A stretch of DNA of 8,358 nt from Ruminococcaceae bacterium UBA7030 (lineage in GTDB: Bacteria > Bacillota > Clostridia > Oscillospirales > Acutalibacteraceae). The notes beneath the pieces were generated by a model. The model saw only the letters and a program-made list of their open reading frames with translations, searched no databases and was not told where the DNA came from. The position numbers were made by a program, and so were the translations under genes. This document shows, piece by piece, positions 1-6,478 of the stretch (positions are counted from its first letter, which is position 1; each line of letters opens with the position of its first letter). Location: the NCBI GenBank assembly GCA_002494125.1, contig DLBD01000143.1, forward strand, positions 1-8,358. Direction: 5' to 3'.

Positions 1-851
1 AGAATACCGACAGTCATTACACCCTGTCCGCCGTCTTTAACAACAAGAATTGCACCTATAAGCGCAACAAAAGCGTATACAATGCTGTTAACAAATCGTG
101 TACCGGGATTTGTAAGTGACGAAAAGAAGGTAGCTTTAAGAGAATATAATGAAAGTCTTTCGTTAATATCGTTGAACCTTTTAAGATTATCCTCACTCAT
201 AGAATATGCGTCAGCAATCTTTTGGTTAGATACCATTTCATCAATAAAAGACGTCTGCTCTCCTCTTGTCTGCGACTGCAGAAGAAACATACTGTAGGTT
301 TTTCTTGCAATAAAACGAGCAAGAAAGAATGACATCGGTGTTATAACTACCACAACAAGTGTTATCCACACATTAATCATCAGCATAAATACAAGCGTAC
401 CGATAATTGTAACAATACCGGTAAAAAACTGTGAAAAGCCAAGAAGAAGCCCGTCCGACACCTGATCTACATCAGTTATTACACGGCTTACTATATCACC
501 TTTTGCGTGATTGTCAATATATGAACAAGGTAAAATTTGAATTTTTTTGAATGCACGCTTTCTCATATCCCTTGAAACGTTGTAAGTTATTCTGTTATTA
601 CAAACATTCATAAGCCATTGGCAAAGGGCGGAAACACCTACTACCACACCGAGCTTTGTAAGAATAGAACGAAGGGACTGAAAGTCAACTGCGCCTTTTC
701 CTATAGCACAGTCGATAGCTTTACCGGCAAGTATCGGTATGTAAAGAGTCAGAATAACACTGATAAGTGCAAAAGCTATTGAAAGAACAAGATGATATTT
801 ATAACTATCAATATACTTGAGAAGCTTTTTAATTATTTCTTTATTGCTCAT
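1..851 (-). CDS. Heterodimeric ABC exporter, second subunit (partial, C-terminus beyond left edge)
   Basis: This is the N-terminal 283 residues of an ABC exporter half-transporter (membrane domain followed by ATPase domain). Only the membrane domain lies in the window; the frame is still open at base 1. Hydrophobic segments lie at about residues 20-45, 65-85, 137-160, 162-180 and 250-271. Family features seen include RDMRKRAFKKIQ (about 95-106), the intracellular-loop stretch GDIVSRVITDVDQVSDG (118-134) and TSFIDEMVSNQKI (200-212). The ATG overlaps the stop of the upstream subunit by one base (TGATG), and a strong GGGAGG site at 859-864 lies 7 bases before it, so the two are translationally coupled and presumably form a heterodimer. 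The upstream partner has a degenerate ATPase site, so this subunit should carry the canonical Walker B Glu and switch His. The substrate is unknown; multidrug or peptide export is typical of the family. Confidence 0.93.
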   Translation of the reverse strand, partial: MSNKEIIKKLLKYIDSYKYHLVLSIAFALISVILTLYIPILAGKAIDCAIGKGAVDFQSLRSILTKLGVVVGVSALCQWLMNVCNNRITYNVSRDMRKRAFKKIQILPCSYIDNHAKGDIVSRVITDVDQVSDGLLLGFSQFFTGIVTIIGTLVFMLMINVWITLVVVVITPMSFFLARFIARKTYSMFLLQSQTRGEQTSFIDEMVSNQKIADAYSMSEDNLKRFNDINERLSLYSLKATFFSSLTNPGTRFVNSIVYAFVALIGAILVVKDGGQGVMTVGI

Positions 852-2563
852 CAGGCACCCTCCCTTTCAAACTGAGAGGCGTATATGTCCTGATATACCT
901 CGCAAGAATTTAATAGTTCCTTGTGAGTTCCAATACCGACACACTCACCGTCATCAAGAACAATGATTTTATCACAGCATATAACTGATGACGCTCTTTG
1001 CGATACTATAAACACAGTCGGATTATAGTCGAGCGAGTAAATTGCGTCACGAAGTCTTGATTCAGTTGCGAAATCAAGCGCTGATGAGGAATCGTCAAGC
1101 ACAAGTATTTCCGGTTTTCTGACAAGTGCTCTTGCAATTGAAAGCCTTTGCCTTTGTCCGCCCGAAAGATTGCCTCCGCCTTGTTCTATTTCGTAGCTTA
1201 GACCTCCATACTCGTCAACAATATCCATAGCTTGCGAAAGAATAAGAGCGTCATTAATTTCATCATCAGTTGCAGTCTTGTTACCCCACCTGATATTATC
1301 TCGGATTGTTCCCTTAAAAAGCACAGACTTTTGGAACACAAAACCTATCTTTGACCTGAGAGCGTCAGTGTCATAAGATTTAACATCCTGTCCGTCTACA
1401 AAAACAGTACCTTCAGTTGAATCATAAAAATGAGCAAGAAGAGAAACAAGACTTGTTTTGCCTGATCCGGTACCGCCTATAACACCTATGCTCTCGCCTT
1501 TTTCAGCAGTGAAGCTTATGCCATCAATAGCAGGAGCACCGGCATTTTTGTATTTAAGCGACACATTCTTATACTCAATAAAATGTTCACTTTTTTCGTT
1601 GTTATTATTAAATTCAAGAGAGTTTTCTTCTTCAAGAACACTTGTTATTCTTTGGGAACAGGCAAATGCTTTGGTAATTGTTATAATTAAATTTGCAAGT
1701 TTTATAAGCTCAACAAGTATCTGGCTCATATAATTATAAAGCGCAACAACCTGTCCTTGTTCAAGACCTCCAAGATTTACCCTGATTGCGCCGGTATAAA
1801 GAAGAGCTATTACAGCGGCATTAATGATAACAAAAGTTACAGGGTTAAGAAGTGCAGAAATTCTGCCAACAAGTCTCTGTAGTGATGAGAGATAATTATT
1901 CCTTTTATTGAATTCTTTTAGCTCATACCTTTCATCGCAAAAAGCTCTTATAACCCTTGCGCCGGCGATGCTCTCCCTTGTTGCAAGAGTAACACTGTCA
2001 AGGCTTGCCTGAACCTGTCTGTGTTTCGGAATAGTGTAGGACATAATAAGAAACACAACAACAAACAAAAGAATTATTGCAGCAACAAATATCAATGCAC
2101 TTTTGAAATCAATAGTAAATGCCATTATCATCGCACCGAAAACAATAAACGGAGAGCGAAGAAAAAGCCTTAAAACAAGATTTACTCCATTTTGCACCTG
2201 ATTAACATCATTTGTTATTCTTGTTATAAGTGATGAAGTTGTAATTTTATCAAGCTCGCTGAAAGAAAGTGACTGTATTTTTTTATAAAGAGAAGACCTC
2301 AGCTCTCTTCCGAAACCTGTTGCTGCCTTTGCTGCAAAATACTGAGCTGTTATTGCAGCAACCATACCGACAAGAGCAAGAAGAAATAATATTCCGACTC
2401 TTCCTGCAATGAATTTTGTGTCGCCGTTTTTAATACCTGTATCAATAATACTTGCGATAATAAGCGGAACTATAAGTTCAAAAGAAGCTTCCAACAGTTT
2501 GAAAAGCGGAGCAAGCACTGATTCAGTTTTATAGCCCTTAAGATAAACAAATAACTTTTTCAA
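851..2563 (-). CDS. Heterodimeric ABC exporter, degenerate-site subunit (TM287/BmrC-like)
   Basis: A complete 570-residue half-transporter: an ABC membrane domain at about residues 15-300 (hydrophobic segments near 17-40, 54-76, 131-152, 154-176, 237-262 and 270-298) and an ATPase domain at about 330-565. Visible ATPase motifs are Walker A GGTGSGKT (363-370), Q-loop Q411, signature LSGGQ (466-470), Walker B ILVLDD (486-491) and D-loop SALD (494-497). Two catalytic positions are altered: Asp491 replaces the usual Glu after Walker B, and Gln522 (VSQR) replaces the switch His. That pair marks the degenerate-site subunit of heterodimeric exporters such as Thermotoga TM287/TM288. The start is TTG at 2563: an in-frame TGA lies five codons upstream, AAGGAAG is well placed, and the next Met is residue 67, inside the membrane domain. 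It is the first gene of a two-gene operon. The exporter class is firm; the substrate is unknown. Confidence 0.95.
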   Translation of the reverse strand: MKKLFVYLKGYKTESVLAPLFKLLEASFELIVPLIIASIIDTGIKNGDTKFIAGRVGILFLLALVGMVAAITAQYFAAKAATGFGRELRSSLYKKIQSLSFSELDKITTSSLITRITNDVNQVQNGVNLVLRLFLRSPFIVFGAMIMAFTIDFKSALIFVAAIILLFVVVFLIMSYTIPKHRQVQASLDSVTLATRESIAGARVIRAFCDERYELKEFNKRNNYLSSLQRLVGRISALLNPVTFVIINAAVIALLYTGAIRVNLGGLEQGQVVALYNYMSQILVELIKLANLIITITKAFACSQRITSVLEEENSLEFNNNNEKSEHFIEYKNVSLKYKNAGAPAIDGISFTAEKGESIGVIGGTGSGKTSLVSLLAHFYDSTEGTVFVDGQDVKSYDTDALRSKIGFVFQKSVLFKGTIRDNIRWGNKTATDDEINDALILSQAMDIVDEYGGLSYEIEQGGGNLSGGQRQRLSIARALVRKPEILVLDDSSSALDFATESRLRDAIYSLDYNPTVFIVSQRASSVICCDKIIVLDDGECVGIGTHKELLNSCEVYQDIYASQFEREGA

Positions 2564-2568
2564 ACTAT

Positions 2569-2575
2569 CTTCCTT
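2569..2575 (-). promoter_or_regulatory. Ribosome binding site deciding a TTG start
   Basis: On the minus strand AAGGAAG lies 5 bases before the TTG at 2563-2561. An in-frame TGA at 2578-2576 excludes any earlier start, and there is no in-frame ATG for 66 codons, so the TTG start of the ABC subunit is well supported. Confidence 0.8.
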
Positions 2576-2593
2576 TCAGACTTATTATTGATT

Positions 2594-2622
2594 ATTATAT
2601 ATCTCTTAATTATTAGTGTCAA
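2594..2622 (-). promoter_or_regulatory. Consensus SigA promoter of the ABC exporter operon
   Basis: On the minus strand there is a perfect TTGACA (-35, 2622-2617), a 17-base spacer, and a perfect TATAAT (-10, 2599-2594). Transcription would start near 2587, giving a leader of roughly 20-25 bases that includes the AAGGAAG ribosome site. The DNA upstream of the -35 is almost pure A/T and could act as an UP element. A promoter this close to consensus suggests strong basal activity held down by a repressor; a small inverted repeat spans the -35. Confidence 0.85.
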
Positions 2623-2627
2623 TAATT
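2608..2627. promoter_or_regulatory. Inverted repeat over the -35 of the ABC operon promoter
   Basis: Seven-base arms AATTATT (2608-2614) and AATAATT (2621-2627) flank the 6-base spacer AGTGTC. The repeat covers the TTGACA of the ABC promoter, where a MarR- or TetR-type repressor would block polymerase. The arms are A/T only in an A/T-rich spacer, so a chance match is possible. No regulator gene is in the window. Confidence 0.35.
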
Positions 2628-2629
2628 TA

Positions 2630-2663
2630 ATTAATTAAAAATAAGACTTTATTTTTAATTAAT
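2630..2663. repeat. 34-bp perfect palindrome in the divergent control region
   Basis: Fifteen-base arms ATTAATTAAAAATAA (2630-2644) and TTATTTTTAATTAAT (2649-2663) are exact reverse complements around the spacer GACT. The repeat lies between the two outward promoters, just upstream of the ABC -35 and across the -35 region of the plus-strand promoter. Since it is upstream of both predicted transcription starts, it would act as DNA (operator or UP-type element) and not as an RNA terminator. No transposase or recombinase is nearby. Confidence 0.6.
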
Positions 2664-2676
2664 ATAAGTATATAAT
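2648..2676 (+). promoter_or_regulatory. Probable promoter of the oxidoreductase gene
   Basis: A perfect TATAAT (2671-2676) lies 31 bases before the ATG at 2708. At 17-base spacing the -35 hexamer is TTTATT (2648-2653), only 3 of 6 matches to consensus, so the promoter is weak or activator-dependent. Transcription would start near 2683. The ribosome site GAGGAAG (2696-2702) lies 5 bases before the start codon. Confidence 0.5.
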
Positions 2677-2707
2677 AGGCTTAAGGAAAGAAAGTGAGGA
2701 AGATACT

Positions 2708-4018
2708 ATGTCACAAAATCCGGTTACTGCAATTATTGTCGGAGCAGGTCACAGAGCTCTTGTTTATTCACAGCTTGCGCTTGACAGACCTGATCTTCTT
2801 AAAATTGTCGGCGTTGCAGATCCTAATCCTGTAAGAAGAAAAATGTGTATGGAGAAATTCGGCTTTGACGAGGATATGTGTTTTGAGTCAGCAAAAGAGC
2901 TTGCTGAAAAAGGAAAGCTTGCTGATACAATAATAAACGGCACAATGGATGAGGTTCACATTGAAACCTCCGTTCCTCTCCTTAATGCTGGATATGATAT
3001 GCTTCTCGAAAAACCTTTTGCAGTTAATGAAAAAGAGATGAGAACTCTTGTAGATTGCGCAAAATCAAACAATTCAAAAGTTATGATTTGTCATGTTTTA
3101 AGATATACACCTTTTTATTACTCAATTAAAGAGAGAGTTGCAAACGGCGAAATTGGAGATATTATCAATATTCAGACTACGGAACACGTTTCATATCACC
3201 ATCTTTCAACCTCATATGTAAGAGGTAAATGGGCAAATTCTGATAAATGTCACACAACAATGCTTCTTGCAAAATGCTGTCACGATATAGATTTAATGAT
3301 GTGGATGATGAGCGAAACAAAACCCGTCAGCATTTCTTCATTCGGCAGCAAATACCAGTTCAAGCCTGAGAACGCACCTGAAGGCGCAGGCAATATTTGT
3401 ATGGTTGACTGTCCTCTTGTTGACACTTGTCCGTATTCCACAAAAAGACTTTATATTGACCATCCTGATCGTTGGGCATTTTATGTTTGGTCAGCTCTTG
3501 AAGGCATTGAAAACCCTACTATTGAAGACAAAATTGCACTTATGAAAAGCGACAGCCCTTATGCAAGATGTATGTACAAATGCGACAATAATGTTGTAGA
3601 CCATCAGTCAGTGCTTGTAAATTTCGCAAGCGGTGCAACCGGCACTCATAATATGGTCGGTGGTTCATCTCAATCACTAAGAAAGATACATATTGTCGGA
3701 ACTAAGGGTGAGATTTACGGAGATTTTGAAAAGTCAAAGTTCTATGTATCAAAAATCAATCCTTCACCCGACGCAGTTAATGAAGAGGCTGATATTGAAG
3801 AGGTAGACCTCAATGTAACCGGAGATATGGTTGGTGCATTCGGTGGTCACGGGGGCGGAGATTCAAGACTTACAGAAGATTTTGTGAAATTTATACGAGG
3901 CGAAAAGCCGAGTCTTGCGTGTACATCAATCTTCGATTCAGTTGCAGGACATCTATGCGTTTATCTTGCCGACGAGTCAAGAGAAAACGGCGGAAAGCCA
4001 ATGGAAGTAAAATTATAA
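2708..4018 (+). CDS. Gfo/Idh/MocA-family NAD(P)-dependent oxidoreductase with cysteine-rich section
   Basis: A 436-residue protein with the family layout. The N-terminal Rossmann fold has the dinucleotide loop GAGHRA (12-17), the strand-end acidic ADPN (37-40) and the hallmark EKP (101-103). The C-terminal dehydrogenase domain has KCCHDID (189-195) in the place of the family's usual catalytic-loop (G)GxHxxD/HDID motif. Members oxidise or reduce sugars, inositols and related polyols with NAD(P); the substrate cannot be read from sequence. At 436 residues it is longer than the usual 330-400. The extra length is mainly at about 213-300, which holds Cys231-x3-Cys235-x5-Cys241 and Cys288-x3-Cys292, followed by DNNVVDHQ (293-300). 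A glycine-rich HGGGD (381-385) precedes the C-terminal helix. The gene stands alone, divergent from the ABC operon and convergent with the isc operon. The ATG is supported by GAGGAAG. Family assignment is firm; the reaction is not. Confidence 0.9.
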   Translation: MSQNPVTAIIVGAGHRALVYSQLALDRPDLLKIVGVADPNPVRRKMCMEKFGFDEDMCFESAKELAEKGKLADTIINGTMDEVHIETSVPLLNAGYDMLLEKPFAVNEKEMRTLVDCAKSNNSKVMICHVLRYTPFYYSIKERVANGEIGDIINIQTTEHVSYHHLSTSYVRGKWANSDKCHTTMLLAKCCHDIDLMMWMMSETKPVSISSFGSKYQFKPENAPEGAGNICMVDCPLVDTCPYSTKRLYIDHPDRWAFYVWSALEGIENPTIEDKIALMKSDSPYARCMYKCDNNVVDHQSVLVNFASGATGTHNMVGGSSQSLRKIHIVGTKGEIYGDFEKSKFYVSKINPSPDAVNEEADIEEVDLNVTGDMVGAFGGHGGGDSRLTEDFVKFIRGEKPSLACTSIFDSVAGHLCVYLADESRENGGKPMEVKL

Positions 4019-4023
4019 ATATG

Positions 4024-4066
4024 AAAAAGGAACGGCAATGGTAACACCAAATCCGTTCCTTTTTTT
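4024..4066. terminator. Bidirectional intrinsic terminator between convergent genes
   Basis: A perfect 12-bp stem pairs AAAAAGGAACGG (4024-4035) with CCGTTCCTTTTT (4053-4064). The 17-base loop can form a small inner hairpin, TGGT/ACCA (4039-4042 with 4046-4049). On the plus strand a run of T (4060-4066) follows GTTCC; on the minus strand the 4024-4028 A-run gives a T-tract. It lies 5 bases after the oxidoreductase stop and touches the mnmA stop (TAA at 4067-4065), so it can end both transcripts. Confidence 0.85.
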
Positions 4067-5129
4067 ATAATATAGTACCTCCGCCGAGAACCGTATCTCC
4101 GTCGTAAAGAACTACAGCCTGTCCTTTTGTTATTGCTCTTTGTGGTTTTTCAAAAACAATTTTTACAGAATTATCCTCGTTAATATATGCCGTCGCGCTC
4201 TGTTCTTTCATATTATACCTGACTCTTGCATTACATTTAATTGCTTTATCAGGGTTCGGAATAAGCCAGTTAAAATCGACAGCGGTAAGGGTGTCTGAAT
4301 AAAGCTCTTCGTTTGTTGAAAGAGTAACTGTATTTTTACTAATATCCTTACCGGACACATACATAGGCTTGCCGAAAGCAACGCCAAGTCCTTTTCTTTG
4401 ACCGTTTGTATATCGGATAATTCCTTTATGCCTTCCTATTATATTGCCGTTGACATCAACGAAATCGCCATCCGGATATGTTTTTCCGGTATACTTTTCA
4501 ATAAATCCGGCGTAATTTCCATCCGGCACAAAGCATATATCCTGGCTGTCTTTTTTGTTTGCATTTACAAAGCCTTGACTTTCTGCTATTTTCCTTATTT
4601 CCGATTTTGAATATTCTCCAAGCGGAAACAAAATATGAGAAAGTTGTTCTTGTGACAGCGAATAAAGGACATAACTTTGGTCCTTGCTTTCATCCTTCCC
4701 TTTCTTAAGATAATACCAACCATCTTTTTTCTCGACAACTGCATAATGTCCTGTCACAACATAATCAAATTCAAGCTCTTTCATTCTTTGAAAGAGCTTT
4801 TCAAATTTAAGATATCTGTTGCAGTCTATACAAGGATTAGGAGTGCCGCCGTTTTCATAAGTCGAAATAAACTTATCAATAACCTTTTGCTTAAATTCAT
4901 CCTTGAAATTAAAGACATAGTAAGGCATACCAAGTTTTCTTGCAACGCTTCTGGCATCCTCAATATCATCAAGTGAGCAGCAGGTTTTTTCACGGCTGAG
5001 CATTATATCGTCATTATCATAGAGCTTCATTGTAGCGCCTATACAATCATATCCTCTTGAAGTCAACAAATAAGCGGCAACGCTTGAATCAACACCACCG
5101 CTCATGGCAATTATAGCTTTATTATTCAT
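4065..5129 (-). CDS. mnmA: tRNA-specific 2-thiouridylase MnmA
   Basis: MnmA adenylates C2 of U34 in tRNA Lys, Glu and Gln and replaces its oxygen with sulfur derived from IscS persulfide. The chosen ATG (5129) gives 354 residues, normal for the family. Motifs: N-type ATP-pyrophosphatase loop SGGVDSS (10-16), NPCIDCN (98-104) with Cys103 aligning to the E. coli catalytic Cys102, KDQSYVLYSLSQ (150-161), and DSQDICFV (195-202) whose Cys199 aligns with E. coli Cys199. The first Cys of CIDC (Cys100) is Asp in E. coli, so this enzyme has a CXXC+C set. TCCSLDDIEDAR (49-60) is also cysteine-containing. It is last in the iscS-iscU-nadA-mnmA operon, with its ATG one base after the nadA stop. A TTG at 5138 would add three residues and overlap nadA, but has no better ribosome site. 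Translation probably relies on coupling. Confidence 0.96.
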   Translation of the reverse strand: MNNKAIIAMSGGVDSSVAAYLLTSRGYDCIGATMKLYDNDDIMLSREKTCCSLDDIEDARSVARKLGMPYYVFNFKDEFKQKVIDKFISTYENGGTPNPCIDCNRYLKFEKLFQRMKELEFDYVVTGHYAVVEKKDGWYYLKKGKDESKDQSYVLYSLSQEQLSHILFPLGEYSKSEIRKIAESQGFVNANKKDSQDICFVPDGNYAGFIEKYTGKTYPDGDFVDVNGNIIGRHKGIIRYTNGQRKGLGVAFGKPMYVSGKDISKNTVTLSTNEELYSDTLTAVDFNWLIPNPDKAIKCNARVRYNMKEQSATAYINEDNSVKIVFEKPQRAITKGQAVVLYDGDTVLGGGTIL

Positions 5130-5130
5130 A

Positions 5131-6042
5131 TTATCCAAGCTCTATCATCTTATCGATACAGCGCTTTGCTCCCTCATAAATTTCTTTATCGAGTGTGATT
5201 TCTTCGCCAAAAGTGCCCTTACAGCAGTTGAGAACATCAACAAGAGTCGTCGCTTTCATATTATGGCAAATACAATCTTTTGAAAGCGGATAGAACATTT
5301 TTTCAGGGCATTCGTTTTGAAGATGAGTTACAATACTGTTTTCTGTTCCGATAATAAACTCTTTAGCCTCACTCTTTTTTGCAAAATCCATAATACCCGT
5401 AGTTGAACCGACATAATCCGCAAGTTCTACAACTTCAGGCTTACACTCAGGATGCACAAGAAATAGTGCATTCGGATGAAGTTCTTTTGCCCTCAACACT
5501 TTTTCTCTGCCAATTGCCGCGTGAGTCGGACATCCACCGTTGAGAAGCTTAAAATTCTTTTGTGGAAGTTTTTTTGAAATCCAGTCGCCAAGATTACAGT
5601 CCGGTATAAAAAGAATATTATCGCTTTCAAGCTGGGAACAAATCTTAAGGGCTGATGATGAAGTAACGCAAACATCACAAACGGTTTTAAGCTCGCTCGT
5701 AGTGTTAATATATGCGACAACCGTATAATCAGGATATTGAGTCTTAACCTGCTCAATAACATCTCTATCCATCATTTCAGCCATAGGACATCCTGCGTCA
5801 GGATTTGAAAGAATAACCTTCTTCTCAGGCGACAAAATTTTTACCGTTTCAGCCATAAAACGAACGCCGCACATAATTACGGTTTTATTTTTAACTTTTG
5901 ACGCCTCAACAGAAAGCGCAAAGGAGTCGCCGACAAAGTCAGCGACTTCCAATATTTCAGGCGACTGATAACAGTGCGCCAGAATACATATATCCTTTTC
6001 ATTTTTCAATCTGATGATCTCATTTTGAATATCTTTAATCAT
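5131..6042 (-). CDS. nadA: Quinolinate synthase NadA
   Basis: NadA condenses iminoaspartate with dihydroxyacetone phosphate to quinolinate in de novo NAD synthesis, using an oxygen-sensitive [4Fe-4S] cluster. At 303 residues it matches the short NadA form (Thermotoga, about 300 aa). The three cluster ligands are recognisable by context: Cys85 in DAGCPMAEM, Cys171 in NGGCPTH (168-174), and Cys259 in CHNMKATTL (259-267). Other family stretches are LAHCYQSPE (21-29; usually LAHNYQ, so Cys24 replaces the common Asn), ADFVGDSF (34-41), FMAET (62-66), NTTSELK (113-119), VHPEC (196-200) and YVGSTTGI (210-217). The ATG shares one base with the iscU stop (TAATG), and GGTGA at 6049-6053 is the ribosome site. 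NadB and NadC, which normally flank NadA in Firmicutes, are not in this window. Placement behind iscS/iscU fits the need for a cluster. Confidence 0.97.
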   Translation of the reverse strand: MIKDIQNEIIRLKNEKDICILAHCYQSPEILEVADFVGDSFALSVEASKVKNKTVIMCGVRFMAETVKILSPEKKVILSNPDAGCPMAEMMDRDVIEQVKTQYPDYTVVAYINTTSELKTVCDVCVTSSSALKICSQLESDNILFIPDCNLGDWISKKLPQKNFKLLNGGCPTHAAIGREKVLRAKELHPNALFLVHPECKPEVVELADYVGSTTGIMDFAKKSEAKEFIIGTENSIVTHLQNECPEKMFYPLSKDCICHNMKATTLVDVLNCCKGTFGEEITLDKEIYEGAKRCIDKMIELG

Positions 6043-6476
6043 TAATGTTCACCGCAGGAACTGCACGAAACCTCCTTAAAAAGCTCAGTGTCGTATTCAA
6101 TTCCCTTCCTGTCGTAATAATCCTTAACAGCTGATTTAACAGCCTCTTCGGCAAGAACGGAACAGTGAATCTTAACCGGCGGTAAACCGTCAAGAGCTTC
6201 TACAACGGCTTTATTCGTAAGCTCAAGCGCCTCGTCAATATGCCTTCCCTTAATCATTTCAGTAGCCATAGAGCTTGAAGCAATAGCAGAAGCGCAACCA
6301 AAGGTGTTAAACTTAACATCCTCAATAATTCCGTCGTCATTTACTTTGAGATATATTTTCATAATATCTCCGCATCTTGCGTTACCGACCTCACCTATTC
6401 CGTTTGCATCTTCAATTTTACCAACATTTCTCGGATTTGTAAAGTGGTCCATCACTTTTTCTGAATATAATGCCAT
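6042..6476 (-). CDS. iscU: Fe-S cluster assembly scaffold IscU (NifU N-terminal type)
   Basis: IscU receives sulfur from IscS and iron, builds [2Fe-2S]/[4Fe-4S] clusters and passes them to apoproteins. The chosen ATG gives 144 residues beginning MALYSEKVMDHF, the usual family start. GAGGA within the end of iscS lies 9 bases upstream, and the ATG is only 2 bases past the iscS stop. An in-frame ATG at 6509 would add 11 residues buried in iscS and is less likely. Cluster ligands are visible: Cys35 and Asp37 (NARCGD), Cys61 (FGCASAIASSS, 59-69), and His104-Cys105 (KIHCSVLAEEA, 102-112). The Asp37, and the absence of the insert found in aerobic SufU, place it with IscU/NifU and not SufU. The tail ends in CSSCGEH (138-144), an extra CXXC not present in E. 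coli IscU. The gene overlaps nadA by one base. Confidence 0.95.
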   Translation of the reverse strand: MALYSEKVMDHFTNPRNVGKIEDANGIGEVGNARCGDIMKIYLKVNDDGIIEDVKFNTFGCASAIASSSMATEMIKGRHIDEALELTNKAVVEALDGLPPVKIHCSVLAEEAVKSAVKDYYDRKGIEYDTELFKEVSCSSCGEH

Positions 6477-6478
6477 AA

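Noticed and set aside
82..297. Plus-strand open frame of 71 codons near the left edge
   Set aside because: It lies entirely opposite the ABC membrane-domain gene, has no ribosome site, and its translation has no family features; it is an antisense shadow.
2630..2663. The palindrome as a transcription terminator, transposon end or replication origin
   Set aside because: No gene ends there, it has no GC in the stem, no transposase or target duplication is seen, and no DnaA boxes or replication genes are nearby.
4398..4976. Two plus-strand open frames opposite mnmA
   Set aside because: They mirror a well-conserved coding region, lack ribosome sites, and are hydrophobic/low-complexity as expected for the antisense of A/T-rich coding DNA.
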